Origin: Chalara sp. BL73
Taxonomy: Eukaryota > Ascomycota > Leotiomycetes > Helotiales
NCBI GenBank assembly: GCA_918026815.1
Contig: CAKJVC010000150.1
Coordinates: 930,001-994,000, forward strand
Direction of reading: 5' to 3'
DNA length: 64,000 bases
Both the position numbers and the translations under genes were made by a program. Under the pieces are notes generated by a model that was not told the origin of the DNA, made no database searches, and worked only from the letters and a program-made list of their open reading frames with translations. Within the stretch, counting starts at the first letter, position 1. The number at the start of each line of letters is the position of its first letter. Shown in pieces: positions 1 to 10,417 of this stretch.

Positions 1-774
1 ATGGCGACGTTGCAAAGTTACTGGAAAAGCAATCTTTAAATGACGTAAAAACCAGCTCCACCAATACTCTTCTTCAATAGGTACTAATGCCCAGGCTAAA
101 GGCACTACTTTGTCGTTGGCGTCGATTCCACAACAAATCAACAATATCATACGATATCGCGACTTTGTATGAGTTCCATCAAGAGCAAAGAACTGACGAA
201 GCTGTTTTGCAGCTAAACGAAGAGGGCCTGGAGCAAAAAAAGCTGCTTGGAATACGTTATCAGCCTGCGTTTGAAGTACAGCGTAATTGTTTTCATCGAT
301 TTCTTTGAACCTTTCGATATAGCTAGGAAATAGCGCAAACGATTCAGTTTCATCACCATACATCTCGTCGAGAACAGCCTGCTTTACACGATACGCTTGA
401 AGGTACGGAATTTTGTTATAAAATTGCAAGCGTTCAGTTGATTGAATTTGCTTTGGAGTAATTCTAGGATTCTCGATAATCGAAGAACGGTGATGAGGTA
501 TTATATACTCCAAACTGTTTGTATTTGAAGCTTGAAAGTGACTTGCAGGAGAGCAAGTATGGGGTTCCAGATGAGTTATAACAACTCCTTTTCTTTTAGA
601 ATTACAAGCTCTAATTTTGAACTTGCAGTTACGCGGCGTTCGACATACAATATTGAATCGTTTTTTATCTGAATGAGTAGCTTTCCATGATTCAGAAGCG
701 TTTGCAACAAAGCTTTTGATAGCTAACTTAGCTGAAGAAATATCAGGAAACGTAGAGCCTATTTCGAGAGCCAT
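1..774 (-). CDS. MULE-type transposase, N-terminal part (runs off left edge)
   Basis: The minus strand is open from an ATG at 774 (an in-frame TAA lies just upstream) to the window edge, giving about 258 residues with no stop. The N-terminal part carries spaced Cys/His residues like the zinc-finger region of MULE/FAR1-type transposases (RTPRNCKFKIRAC, later HLEPHTC). The catalytic-core start is visible as FFALDGTHTKSRYRMILL followed by GIDANDKVVPLAWALVP and EEEYWWSWFL, the usual signature around the first catalytic Asp of MULE transposases. The family mobilises Mutator-like elements by cut and paste in the nucleus. The reading frame is intact, so recent insertion is possible. The C-terminal half is outside the window, so activity cannot be judged. 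The family call is firm. Confidence 0.85.
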   Translation of the reverse strand, partial: MALEIGSTFPDISSAKLAIKSFVANASESWKATHSDKKRFNIVCRTPRNCKFKIRACNSKRKGVVITHLEPHTCSPASHFQASNTNSLEYIIPHHRSSIIENPRITPKQIQSTERLQFYNKIPYLQAYRVKQAVLDEMYGDETESFALFPSYIERFKEIDENNYAVLQTQADNVFQAAFFAPGPLRLAAKQLRQFFALDGTHTKSRYRMILLICCGIDANDKVVPLAWALVPIEEEYWWSWFLRHLKIAFPVTLQRRH

Positions 775-880
775 GATACGATATCGATAAAATTACAATT
801 GAAAGGAATAAAAGGATTTCAAGTTACAATAGTATTAAGGTTTGTGGGTCATGTGTTTTAGTCTCTTGGCGGCAAATGGT

Positions 881-987
881 GGTACGTCAGATATCTGCCA
901 ACAAAATGATGGTATTTCAGAAAGATTACCTGTAACTACTAGAATATCTGAAATACCATCATTTGGTTGGCAGATATCTGACGTACC
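881..987. repeat. 40-bp inverted repeat beside the transposase (possible MULE terminal or subterminal repeat)
   Basis: The arm at 881-920 and the arm at 948-987 are reverse complements over 40 bases with one mismatch, separated by 27 bases. Each arm begins or ends with GGTACGTCAGATATCTGCCA. A further related copy (GATGGTATTTCAGATATTTG) lies at about 1062-1081 and a GGTGGTACG copy at about 1001. The block sits about 110 bp upstream of the transposase start, where a MULE terminal inverted repeat would be expected. Whether it is the element end or an internal binding-site array cannot be decided without the other end. Confidence 0.75.
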
Positions 988-1339
988 ACTGTTTCAAAAC
1001 GGTGGTACGCCCAGAAAGCCTCCAAATTTAGTGGTGGTATTTGAGATATTTACTGACTTTTCGATGGTATTTCAGATATTTGCCGTAAAAAGAATTAGAT
1101 TATCTATTCTTCCCTTCGTTTGTTGAATTGTCAGGTGCTACTTCATACCTTTTAGTCGATACCATCAGATTTTTCAACTTGAGAAGCCGCTATGGATGTT
1201 TGAATTGATTTTATTCAATCTGTGCTTCAGGTTCTCTTTGATTGCGCGAACGTCGCCTTGTTCTTAGCAGTACTGTCTAGACAGACTCTGTCTTCAATCC
1301 CTGCGCACTGATACCCGGTGTTGCTTTACCAGCCCTGCC

Positions 1340-2287
1340 ATGACTACCCTCGATTTGTTTAGCAGAGCCCTTGGAGACGTGCCAAAGCTTTCCTGTGGGG
1401 CAATACAGCCCGGCACTACCCCAGAATTTTCTCTTGAGTGCTTGCGAACAAGTGCAAAATGCTTTGCGCTTCCATATGGTGGTTTGGGGTTTGTATCTCA
1501 TATCCTGACATACTACTGCCTTGTTATGAATCTCCTTGAGAGGACACCACTTAGGCCATGGAAGCACGCAGAACACTCACGCTGGAATCTCTTTCTCGGG
1601 TGTGCTGCGCTCATCATCACAACAGTCACCGCTGTCTTAGCAACAAGGAGATGCAATAACAAATACGACCTCGAGTTTTTGAACGCCTGGTTGATATGCA
1701 CTTCGGTAGCAAGTGCTGTAGCGGGGATTATGGGACGTGGGACATGGCTGTTCATGAGATCTCGATGGTGGTTCCTGCGTTCTCGAAAACCGGCAGATGA
1801 CCAACTCGATATCAACTACCACCCACAGCCGTTGGAGCAGAATTTGGAGAGCTCACAACCTGTTCAAGATGTGGAGCGCCGTGAGAGATGGGGTCAGCGA
1901 GTAACTCGGTTTGCAGTGATAGGGACTTGGCTTACTGGTGGAATTCTAGGGCTATTAGCGTCCTTGAATAGCTTGATTCTGACATGGAAAGCCGCTCCTG
2001 AGGCTAGGAAGGTCACTTTTGGATTTGCTGGATGTCTTCCCGTTGCAATTTTTTGTGCCATCCTTCTAACTCGCTGTTGGGTTGATATCAGGGAAAAGCA
2101 GTCGAGGTTGGGCTTCACGGGGAAGTTACTCTTTCTGGTTTTCCTTTACTCATTGTTTTATATTGATTGGCTTGTTGCAGCTATTTTGAAGAATTGGTCT
2201 GGTATACCGACAAAGCTTGATAAGGCTGGTCAGATCTTGTATTGGACATATTTTGCGAGCAAGAGATTGACCTTGTTTAATAGTTGA
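1340..2287 (+). CDS. Hypothetical six-helix integral membrane protein
   Basis: A 315-residue single-exon frame. Six hydrophobic segments can be seen, at roughly residues 48-65, 85-101, 115-132, 193-214, 227-245 and 264-282. They are separated by a charged loop (about residues 150-190, rich in E, R and Q) that divides the protein into two groups of three helices. It resembles the many uncharacterised Pezizomycotina membrane proteins, and I do not recognise a named family. The start codon is the first ATG after a short AT-poor leader. No signal peptide or enzymatic motif is visible. It could be a transporter-like or structural membrane protein, but function is unknown. Confidence 0.6.
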   Translation: MTTLDLFSRALGDVPKLSCGAIQPGTTPEFSLECLRTSAKCFALPYGGLGFVSHILTYYCLVMNLLERTPLRPWKHAEHSRWNLFLGCAALIITTVTAVLATRRCNNKYDLEFLNAWLICTSVASAVAGIMGRGTWLFMRSRWWFLRSRKPADDQLDINYHPQPLEQNLESSQPVQDVERRERWGQRVTRFAVIGTWLTGGILGLLASLNSLILTWKAAPEARKVTFGFAGCLPVAIFCAILLTRCWVDIREKQSRLGFTGKLLFLVFLYSLFYIDWLVAAILKNWSGIPTKLDKAGQILYWTYFASKRLTLFNS

Positions 2288-2654
2288 AAGGGGTGACCCT
2301 TATGAATGATGAACCTTATTTGAACAGACGTAAATTAATATCCAGACTTTGCGGGGTTGGATCACGAATGTTGAAAACGGGAGTGGTGGGTCTTGAGAGA
2401 CTAACCTCTTTAGAGCATTCGCAATATAATTTCTCGATCAAAAAAAGACCAATACATGCACAAATAAATGGGGAAAGCATTCTAAATTAATCAAACAGAT
2501 CTTCTCATTTAATATCTCGTATCAACTGGCTTGATACTGACCACGTCGTCGTACGTCAACGTCTCAGAATATCAGATTTCAACCCACAGATTCAGTGTAG
2601 TGCAGATCTCTTACTAGGAGATTAGTCCAGAAGATTAAACTCCTATCTCGAAAC

Positions 2655-2918
2655 ATGACAAGTAAGTATCACAAAGGCAGGAGACGGTTCCTATGACGTG
2701 ATAACTCTTTTCAAGCCCAGCTACCACCTTTTGGAGCCTTCCTCAGAACCGGATTGGCCATCGTGTGGATGCGCGACAAGCTAACCTACCTGCCACAGAT
2801 TCCTAAGTTCCAGCTTTTGGTTGTAGTCCTAGGAACCTCTAACTGTTTTGCAGCGTCGAATGAGGATTTATACAGCCCAGGCTGCATTGCAATACCGCCT
2901 TCTCGACTTGAGTATTGA
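2655..2918 (+). CDS. Possible small two-exon gene or 5' remnant (69 aa)
   Basis: An ATG with seven coding bases (2655-2661) is followed by a canonical 54-bp intron (2662-2715, GTAAGT start, TTTTCAAG end). A second exon at 2716-2918 then stays open. The joined protein begins MTTQLPPFGAFLRTGLAI and contains a hydrophobic stretch (FQLLVVVLGTSNCF). The good splice sites and the in-phase join are the only support, and no family is recognised. It may be the front end of a decayed gene, because the next kilobase holds other remnants. Confidence 0.3.
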
Positions 2919-3079
2919 CTTGAGCTGCGTTAGGACTTTTCCTTCAAACCATTGTTGAGTAATTCATGTTTTAGCCGGGCATTCCTCGGTAAAACGCTCC
3001 GTTACGCCAATAGTTCCACTACGCCACGACTTACGTTACCCTTTCATGCTTATTAAATACCGCCAGTTGTAGACTGTTC

Positions 3080-3185
3080 CTTCTACTTTTGTATTTATAC
3101 TAGTAAGTGTTAACAGTAGCTTCACCACGGTCGCATTTCCATTCTCAGCAAGCCACAACAGCGGCGATTGATCGACTATAACCAT
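3080..3185 (-). pseudogene. Ankyrin-repeat remnant
   Basis: Read on the minus strand, this stretch encodes QSPLLWLAENGNATVVKLLL, a recognisable ankyrin repeat (consensus TPLLWAAENGH..VVKLLL). It is followed by a degraded next repeat and a stop. No flanking repeats, start or longer frame were found, so it is a fragment of a former ankyrin gene. Confidence 0.55.
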
Positions 3186-3409
3186 CTTGAAAATTTAGAG
3201 GTCTCTCATCTAGGAAAGTGTTTACAACTTTACGCGTTTGCCATAACTTAACATCGAGGGTGAAAAGGCTCTCTTCTAGATACAACGCTAATATGCGGGT
3301 GCAAACAACTGCTGTCTTCGAATATTTGTGGTGAAATTATGCTTTATATTTCGGCGCAGCATAATTAGCCGAACTTTTGTATTATCCACATAGCTCACAG
3401 TCCAGCATA

Positions 3410-3556
3410 TCACTTATGCAGTATCCATGAGCGCAACTCCTCCCCCATAGCAGCAGCGCCTCCTTCAGGATCTTCAAGTGCATTCGGTACCACCTGGTCA
3501 CCAAATAATTCATCCATCTGCTCCAAGTTTTGCCCTTCATCTCTAGCTCCTCTCGG
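3410..3556 (-). pseudogene. C-terminal remnant of an MFS sugar transporter
   Basis: The minus strand encodes ARDEGQNLEQMDELFGDQVV, then an acidic tail ending in a stop codon at 3410-3412. The pattern matches the cytoplasmic end of fungal sugar-porter proteins (ETKG.(T/S)LEE(M/I)D.LFGD). The membrane helices that should precede it are not present at higher coordinates, so only the tail survives. Confidence 0.5.
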
Positions 3557-4408
3557 CGCGCAACGGTGTGATGCGAATGATCGCTAGCTTGACCCTTGGT
3601 AGCATGTTCGCTCGCAATCGCAGAAGTTTAATTGAGGAGAGTGCACACCCGCAAGGATGCCGGCGAGCCTGCCTTGCGAAAGAGTGTGATTACATTGAGA
3701 GGCTTATACTATTCCAGCGTGGCCGCAGCTTAGCGATATGACTTTTAATGCCGTATGGTTGCGAAGGAGAACTTGATACTTACGAAGCGGAACATTTCGG
3801 AATTGATTGATCTTTGATTCGAGAGGCTGAAATTAAAAGCTGCTAGAGATTCAATAGGTTGACAAACGTCTCTCTCAACTACAATTTTTTTTAAATAAAA
3901 ATTGACCACTGGTGCTAACTGAGCAGAAGAGATTGAGTCGGCGTTCCTAAAGCTCCTATAATCCTAGAGGCCGAGATACTCAAGGAGACTAATAGCCAGG
4001 CCGGTGGTCTCAGAGATAGATTCAAAGTCGTCGATATAGAGTACAACTAGCTGAAGAAGTATGAAGAATTTCAAGAGTATCTCCCTGACGTCCTTGGGTG
4101 AGGCTACCGGGAACTATCACATATCTCTTTAATGCCTTTCACAGCACCGCCCTAGCAGGACTCATCGACGCTGATGCCAACGGCTTTGGGATCGGCGGCA
4201 TTACGTATCATTATCATAGCAGGCGCAAAGGGCCTGCCAAGACGTGCTTCGACCTCATTTCCACAATGGTGTCAGAGACGAACGACCTGCGGGATTGCTT
4301 TCTCATCAGCCTCGGCAGTGTAGGGGACACTGAAGCCACCTTGGTTCATGGGGGCGCCGCTGGGTGTATTGGCATTCGCCTCACGAAGCCGGATACTATG
4401 CCAGAGAA

Positions 4409-4433
4409 GGGGGGGAGGGGGGGTGGGAGGGGG
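4409..4433 (+). other. G-rich tract, potential G-quadruplex
   Basis: Four or more runs of three to seven G are separated by single A or T bases within about 25 bases. This meets the simple pattern for an intramolecular G-quadruplex on the plus strand. It is an isolated feature in gene-free sequence. Confidence 0.6.
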
Positions 4434-5174
4434 AAGATAGGCTGTCTGAACATCTTCCCACGCTCGAAGCTTTCCGGCAAGAGTAGTAACCTTTTCTGTA
4501 TCTTTTGGAACATATGTTATGGTAAGGTACCTTATAAGATCTGGGTCTTAAGAGCCACAAGTGCCCGCGAAGAGGGACTCCACTGCCGTATCGAAATCTA
4601 GCAAGATTGAGGTGCTGACATCCTCCACAATGATCTTGAAACTATCAAAAATAGTGGCCGAAGAAGACCTTGCATTTCTCCAAGTCAGATGATCGCCCGA
4701 TTTGAGCATGACGGTGAGCTCAGGAGCAAATTATAGATGTTTGTCAGCGGCTCCATTCGCGGCTGCAAATTTACTTACCAGATGCAGCGCCATATTTCGG
4801 CACTTCTTGGAAAATGCATGCTCGAAGTAGTCTGTACAACTCTATCTTGTTTAGTCGTCATAAACAACAGCGGCCTCAGCTGGAAATCTCAGTCGATAAC
4901 GGCATTCCTTTCGCATAGTAGTTTACGTTAAGCGCAACCGCCCGTGATATACGAGTTCGAGAACCATCGAACGGATTTGATGAGCATCCATTGGAATTAA
5001 AGAAGATCTGTTTTGCTCCTGCATTAATCCGATCGTTGATGAAACTCCTGCTGGAATTTCAGACCACCGATTTTCAGGGGTCCAGCACACCTTGAATCCC
5101 CCAAGGAATAGCGACCTCGGGTTTCTGGATAACGCTCAACAATGCCGATATAGCTCTTGAATATGTTCCCCGAT

Positions 5175-6887
5175 TCATTGAATAATAAAATCAACAAAGG
5201 GGTTTTGGGCCACCTTCCCATCGGCGCATGAAAGATCTTTTCCAGAAAGGGCTTCTCCTTTCATGAGTCCGTAGAAGTATGACTCCCCAACCAATCGCCA
5301 GTAATCTCCTTCAGGTCTTAAGATAAATGGCACTCCTGCCCCCAGCAAAATGCAGATGCAATCTCCTTGCTGCGTGCCCTCCGGAACTGGTCCCAAGTAA
5401 CCGGACTCGGTGACAGCGAGGTTGCGCTGGATAACTGTATTGTGGAGGACCCCGGCTAGGTCTTCATCTGTCCCGGTGCAGTTCAGGATCGCGGGAAGGC
5501 CATATTCCCTCATCCAAGAGGGTTTGTCTCGCATACTTGAAGTATGGTACCACGTGTACGTGACCTTTGGAAGACCGCTTTTGGCGCGGTTCTTCGCTGC
5601 GAGCTGCGAGATTTCACATTTCTGTCTCTCGAGTATATCGCCCGTTTGCTCGATGCGATCTACAAGCAAACCCCGGACAATGAGCTGGGGTGATCCGACC
5701 GAAGTGGTACCAGTAGCAACTCGAGGCGTCGTGTTTCCTGCGGCTGAGATGGGCCAGAACTGCGCGTCAACGTCGGTGATGAACTCCGCCCGAATGGGAA
5801 TGCTGATATACCACTCGGGTCTCACGCTAGAGTCTGCCCAATCCGGAACCCAGGATGGCAGGGCTAGGTCCCTATTGTTTGGATCACACCGAACGCAGCT
5901 CAATACTGAAAGCCCGGAGTTATTTATTAGCCACTCAGTCGTTTTAGTGTAGACCACAGCCTTGGTGACTGAATCTGAGTAGTCTGCCTGGAAGCCGTGC
6001 TGAGTTACATCTGAGAGGAAGTTGTATAGAGCGAATACTTTGTCTCTAAGGTCTCCGGCACTGCATATTCTAGAGTGACATAGCAGGGTCAGAAAGTCTT
6101 TCTTCGCGGTGTACGTTCTGGATGATCGGGAGCCTTGGACCATGACGAATGGAGCTGGATAGTTGGGCGTTGGAGCCGGCAGATGAACCAATATTTTCCC
6201 AAACCCGCTGTGTGTGTTCAGCAAAAAGCGCTTCAACCTAAAATGCTTCCACTTCTCAATTCTTGTGCCGCACATAACCTCCGCATCTTCGGCCATGAAT
6301 GCTTCCTGAAGAACCCACATTCGCTTAAACCAAGGTCGTTCGTAAACCTTGCGAACGCTGTCCCTCACTCTCCTACCAAGGTCAAAAGGTAACACATACA
6401 GTTCATCGTCATTTTGTGATTCTGGGAGCCACGTAATCCAGTTCAAAGCCAGATCGGCCTCCTCAGAGTCCTCCAGCTCGCCGATGTCGATAACGACCTG
6501 GCTCGCAGTGCGGTATATGTCAGCCATCATAGCGACCTGGCCATTCCTCTCACCGATATTGGACTGGTCAATGGAAATGGAATCGATCCAGAAATGGCGA
6601 GCGGTATTTTCCGGTTTGAGGTAGCAGGTCCGAAGTCGCAACAAAGCTGAGTGGCAGTTCTTGGTGATCGAAAGAGTGATATTTCCAGGATCTAAAGAGA
6701 TGTTTACTCGATCATTAGCAGCCCCCCAAGTATACGATAGAGCGATATATGGCGGCGCTTCACCTAGGTGGAATGAGGTTAGCGTGCAGGATGTCGTCGC
6801 ATTCTGGCTAGCAGGAGAGGAGATGGTCAGCAGCCGGATATGGTTTGGTGAACTCAGCGACCATCTTTTGTAGCAGGACTGGTCCAT
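5175..6887 (-). CDS. HET-domain protein 1 (heterokaryon incompatibility)
   Basis: A single-exon frame of about 570 residues from the ATG at 6887. An in-frame ATG at 6938 exists, but the intervening codons come from a CT-rich tract typical of a fungal 5' leader, so the inner start is preferred. The HET domain (PF06985 type) is clear: YIALSYTWG at about residues 47-55 and FWIDSISIDQSNIGERNGQV at about 99-118, followed by the MADIYRTASQVVIDIG segment. The C-terminal part has the usual HET-protein ending (GSPQLIVRGLLVDRI; WRLVGESYFYGLMKGEAL). HET proteins trigger cell death when genetically different hyphae fuse. The gene is divergent from the ankyrin-CorA gene and shares a promoter region of about 550 bp with it. 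No coding damage is seen. Confidence 0.92.
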   Translation of the reverse strand: MDQSCYKRWSLSSPNHIRLLTISSPASQNATTSCTLTSFHLGEAPPYIALSYTWGAANDRVNISLDPGNITLSITKNCHSALLRLRTCYLKPENTARHFWIDSISIDQSNIGERNGQVAMMADIYRTASQVVIDIGELEDSEEADLALNWITWLPESQNDDELYVLPFDLGRRVRDSVRKVYERPWFKRMWVLQEAFMAEDAEVMCGTRIEKWKHFRLKRFLLNTHSGFGKILVHLPAPTPNYPAPFVMVQGSRSSRTYTAKKDFLTLLCHSRICSAGDLRDKVFALYNFLSDVTQHGFQADYSDSVTKAVVYTKTTEWLINNSGLSVLSCVRCDPNNRDLALPSWVPDWADSSVRPEWYISIPIRAEFITDVDAQFWPISAAGNTTPRVATGTTSVGSPQLIVRGLLVDRIEQTGDILERQKCEISQLAAKNRAKSGLPKVTYTWYHTSSMRDKPSWMREYGLPAILNCTGTDEDLAGVLHNTVIQRNLAVTESGYLGPVPEGTQQGDCICILLGAGVPFILRPEGDYWRLVGESYFYGLMKGEALSGKDLSCADGKVAQNPFVDFIIQ

Positions 6888-7439
6888 TATCGGTGAGCTG
6901 ACGTTTGAGTAGAGAGAGAGAGGATTTTGAGAATACAAAAGCGGGGTCGGAGATCAATCTTTGAGGCAGGTGAGGCTGAATGGTTGGTGGCTGGGATTTC
7001 GCAACAAATTGGATGCTCTGGAAAATAGTGCACATTACTCAACTTAGCGGCAACCCAAAGCCGTTTCACGTTGGAAGCGTTTCGTATCTCGGAAATCGGT
7101 TGTATTAGTTGTCGGTTTGGGTTTCTATTTGACACCCAACATCGCCACTCTCTCTACCACTCTCATCGCCTTCTTTTGTTGTTTCGATTTTGGCGTTGTT
7201 CGAAAATCCCTCTGCTTCCAATCCACATTTCATAATGTATCGTCAGGAGTCACAAACTGGATACCTGACCGCTCGCTCGCTTATAATATGCGTTACACCT
7301 TTTTAATTTATTTATAAAACTGAGGACCAATTGTTTTTGTATTTGGGCAGAAAAAGGCGGTGAAAAAGTAGGGCTTCGCCCAAACAGGTGTCACTTCTAC
7401 TCCCAATACCGTTGCAGTTGTTCGAATTAAATCCATGCG
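6888..7439. promoter_or_regulatory. Shared divergent intergenic/promoter region
   Basis: The starts of HET gene 1 (minus) and the ankyrin-CorA gene (plus) are separated by about 550 bp. The region has a CT-rich tract directly upstream of HET gene 1 on its coding strand. No specific operator is identifiable. Confidence 0.4.
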
Positions 7440-10417
7440 ATGTCAGGTCTGGCTATTAATCTGACTATGGAGCAGAAATTGCTACTAGCTGCTGCTAGTG
7501 ATGACGTGTCATTGATAGGTCAGCTTATAGACACTGCCAAAACTAAGGGAGCGGTGGCAGCTGATATTCTTCGGCCTGCGTTATTGGAGAGCTTAGAGAA
7601 AGGCAATCTTGGGGCGATAAGATACCTCCTTGATCACGGCGCAGACCCTCTTGCTGCAGATGCACATGGTAAGACGCCACTTATGGCCGCCGCCGTGAAA
7701 GGTAGCGTAGATCTGGTAAATCTGTTATCGTCCAAAGGTGCAGACATAAACTCCAAGGATATACGTGGAAGGAACGTACTTCACTATCTCGCTTTGGAAG
7801 AAAAGCAGGACCAGAACCACCGGCACGATATAATTGACCTTTTACTGAAGCAGGAAGTTGATGTGAATGCTCGGGACGAATTCGGTCGCTCACCGCTGCA
7901 TTGGGTGTGCGTGTCTGGGGACGAAGAGTTTGTGCGGCAGTTGCTCACTTCTCCAATTGGCAAGATCGATGTCAATATTTTGGACGCCGGTACGAAGACG
8001 CCTCTACATCTTGCTGCTGCCCATGTACATGCCGTAATCGCCCAGCTACTTATTGAGCATGGTGCAAATGTAAATGCACAGAGCATGGGGAACTGGACAC
8101 CGCTTCATAAGGCTTGCGAGCAGGGTTCCGACAATATTGTGGAATTACTTCTGAATGGCGGTGCAGATATTAACGCACGACTCACTGATGGTGCCACACC
8201 TCTTCATACCGCTGCCCAAGGCGGGCATGTCAAGGTCCTGGAGCGGTTACTCGCCTCTGGAGATTCCAAGCTCAGAGCCAAAGATGTGTTTGGCAATACA
8301 GCATTTCTGCGGGCGGCTCAAAACAGACAGATAGCTGCAATGAATGTCCTCGCGCCTTTCAATCGTCAGAACTTGGGAAAGCTTTCAACTTATGAGCGAA
8401 TTGCTTGTGAAAGTCTCTATGCCACGATTGTGGATTTTGGCGGTGGCCACGACGAGAATTCTAAACATCGAATTAGAAAAGTTGCGATTTATGGTATCTT
8501 CAAGAACCCACTTCTACAGAGCCACCCTCACTCATTGTCTTAGACCTCCTATACGGGAAGAGCAGTGTTATGGCACAGCTTCATGCAACTTCGAGTCCAT
8601 TGCCGGACAGCCAGGAGGGCAACATTAGGTGGATTAATTTACCTGCGAATAACCTTGAATGGATTGAAGCACTCTTTGCGAAGCAATTTAATGAAAGTAA
8701 CGATGATTTCAGCGGCCTTGATTCATTGAAATCAGCCTTAAAAGCTCAGAACCGAGGGCAGCACAGCTCCTTATGCCTCATGAAACCTTCATTCCACATT
8801 CAAGATTCTCAAAATCGAAATGGAAGATGTTCCTACACATTCCTTCCCTACCTTCATTTCGAAACAGATCAAGGTCGCCAAGCGATGGCAAATGCAATAC
8901 GGCAGTTGCAGCACCAATTTAACCCCACCCAGAAGTCTGGGACGGCAGTGTCACCAAACGAGCTGTTGATTCAGGCATACTTATCTCCAGACGCAAGTAC
9001 GTATATACGCCAAACCCTAGACCAGTCCTCGTTTCATAATGTTGACACGAGTCTACGCGATCAAGATCAAGTAGTATATCGCTACCAGATCAGAGAAAAA
9101 GGTTACAACGAGGATAGTGAGATAAAGATTATTATGGTAGATCAGTTATGGATGTGGATATTGGGTGACAATCTCCTTGTTACTGCTTTCCCGGAGCGAT
9201 GGCAGCAGCCTCAAACTGACCCTATGGGCGTCTTGAATGACATACTTGGAGACATCGAATTGAGCGGTCATAGTCCTTCTTCGATCTATGATCTCTCAAC
9301 GATTGTAACGAGTAGATGCTGCAGCATATTTGATCGACTAGATGCGGATAAGAACCAAGCCCAGTTCCTTGATATGTTCAAGATCACTGTGTTAAATGCA
9401 GTTGAGCAAGAAAGACAACTTTACGGAGCCTTCAACAGAGCTGCTGCAGCAGCTTCAGCTTGGATGTCCAACCACCGGAGAGGACGTACCGTTGAACAGG
9501 AAGACCATCAAGAAGAAGACGGTCCAATTTTTGTCGATGATCTATTAGACATCAATAAGGAAATGGCTCTCTTCAATGAAGCGGGGGATATCAAAGACGA
9601 GGTCCACATGCTTCTACGGGTTCTAGAGGATCAGTTTCGAGTCCTTGAAGACTTCCACAATGCTCTGGGAAAGCTCCCGTGCCCGATCCCAGATTCACGA
9701 GTGTTATTGCTTCGGCTTCAAGACGAGCTTGATAGCATCAAAACTCGGACGCAAGACCTCGCAGAACTCCAGCGCAAGATGGACCATATCTCCAGCACCA
9801 CGGCTGGTCTCCTAGACATGAAAGAGAAACATGCGGGGGGATTTGAAGCGCGATTTGCACGAGATCAAGCCATCCAAGCAGCAGAGTCTGCCAACCAAGG
9901 CACCAGTATTTTCATCTTCACCATCGCCACTATTATCTTCTTGCCTATGAGCTTCATCTCCTCGTTCTTCACGATCAACATCAAAGAGTTTCCGAAAGAC
10001 GATTCAGGGAATAATGCGCTACCGCTTGCCATAGTGTCGAAGTATGTGTTTGGGATTGGCCTGGGGATCTCTTCGCTACTAGTGATTATTGCATTGTGTG
10101 TAGGTCTTTGGGCGCAATATTTCACGCAAACATTTTGGTTTATAAAGAACTTGAGAAGAGTGAAAAATCCAAGGCTTGGGCGCTCTCTCCATGAGGAATC
10201 TTTGTCGAGTATTAACAAATTGCCAGGCTTGGGTAACTTCGTGGCTGACGCGAGGAAGAATGACGAAGTTGAATTGGTTGCTAATCGTTCCCTAACCGAT
10301 GTCATGACTACATCCCAGAGAGAACAAAATGAGCGATCCACTGTAATAAGAAGGACTTCCGATGTTGAGAGAGGGCTACGATATCCACAAGCGCTTCACG
10401 CACCCGGGGAATTATAG
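7440..10417 (+). CDS. Ankyrin-repeat protein with C-terminal CorA-like membrane domain
   Basis: Two exons, 7440-8493 and 8544-10417, give 975 residues. The 50-bp intron (GTATCT..GTCTTAG) restores the sequence VAIYDLLYGKSSVMAQL across the join, so two apparently separate frames are one gene. Residues about 45-310 hold roughly eight ankyrin repeats (for example KTPLHLAAAHVHAVIAQLLI and ATPLHTAAQGGHVKVLERLL). A long middle region with GNIRWINLPANNLEWIEAL follows, then a coiled-coil-like stretch (about 690-790). Two membrane helices end the protein: about 804-828, containing TIIFLPMSFISSFF, and about 851-877. This is the fungal ankyrin-CorA architecture. The GMN motif of true Mg2+ channels is absent, so metal transport is unproven. 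It lies head-to-head with HET gene 1 and tail-to-tail with HET gene 2. Confidence 0.9.

Larger units (their letters stand above)
2919..5174. other. Intergenic, relic-rich
   Basis: Apart from the ankyrin and sugar-transporter remnants and the G-rich tract, I see no supportable gene. A 167-codon frame at 4098-4601 crosses the G tract and has no recognisable domain. Confidence 0.5.

Noticed and set aside
4098..4601. 167-codon plus-strand frame
   Set aside because: It runs through a G-rich low-complexity tract, has no recognised domain, and lies among gene fragments.
8570..10417. Independent gene starting at the ATG at 8570
   Set aside because: The frame continues upstream into the ankyrin exon through a canonical 50-bp intron, so this is the second exon of one gene.
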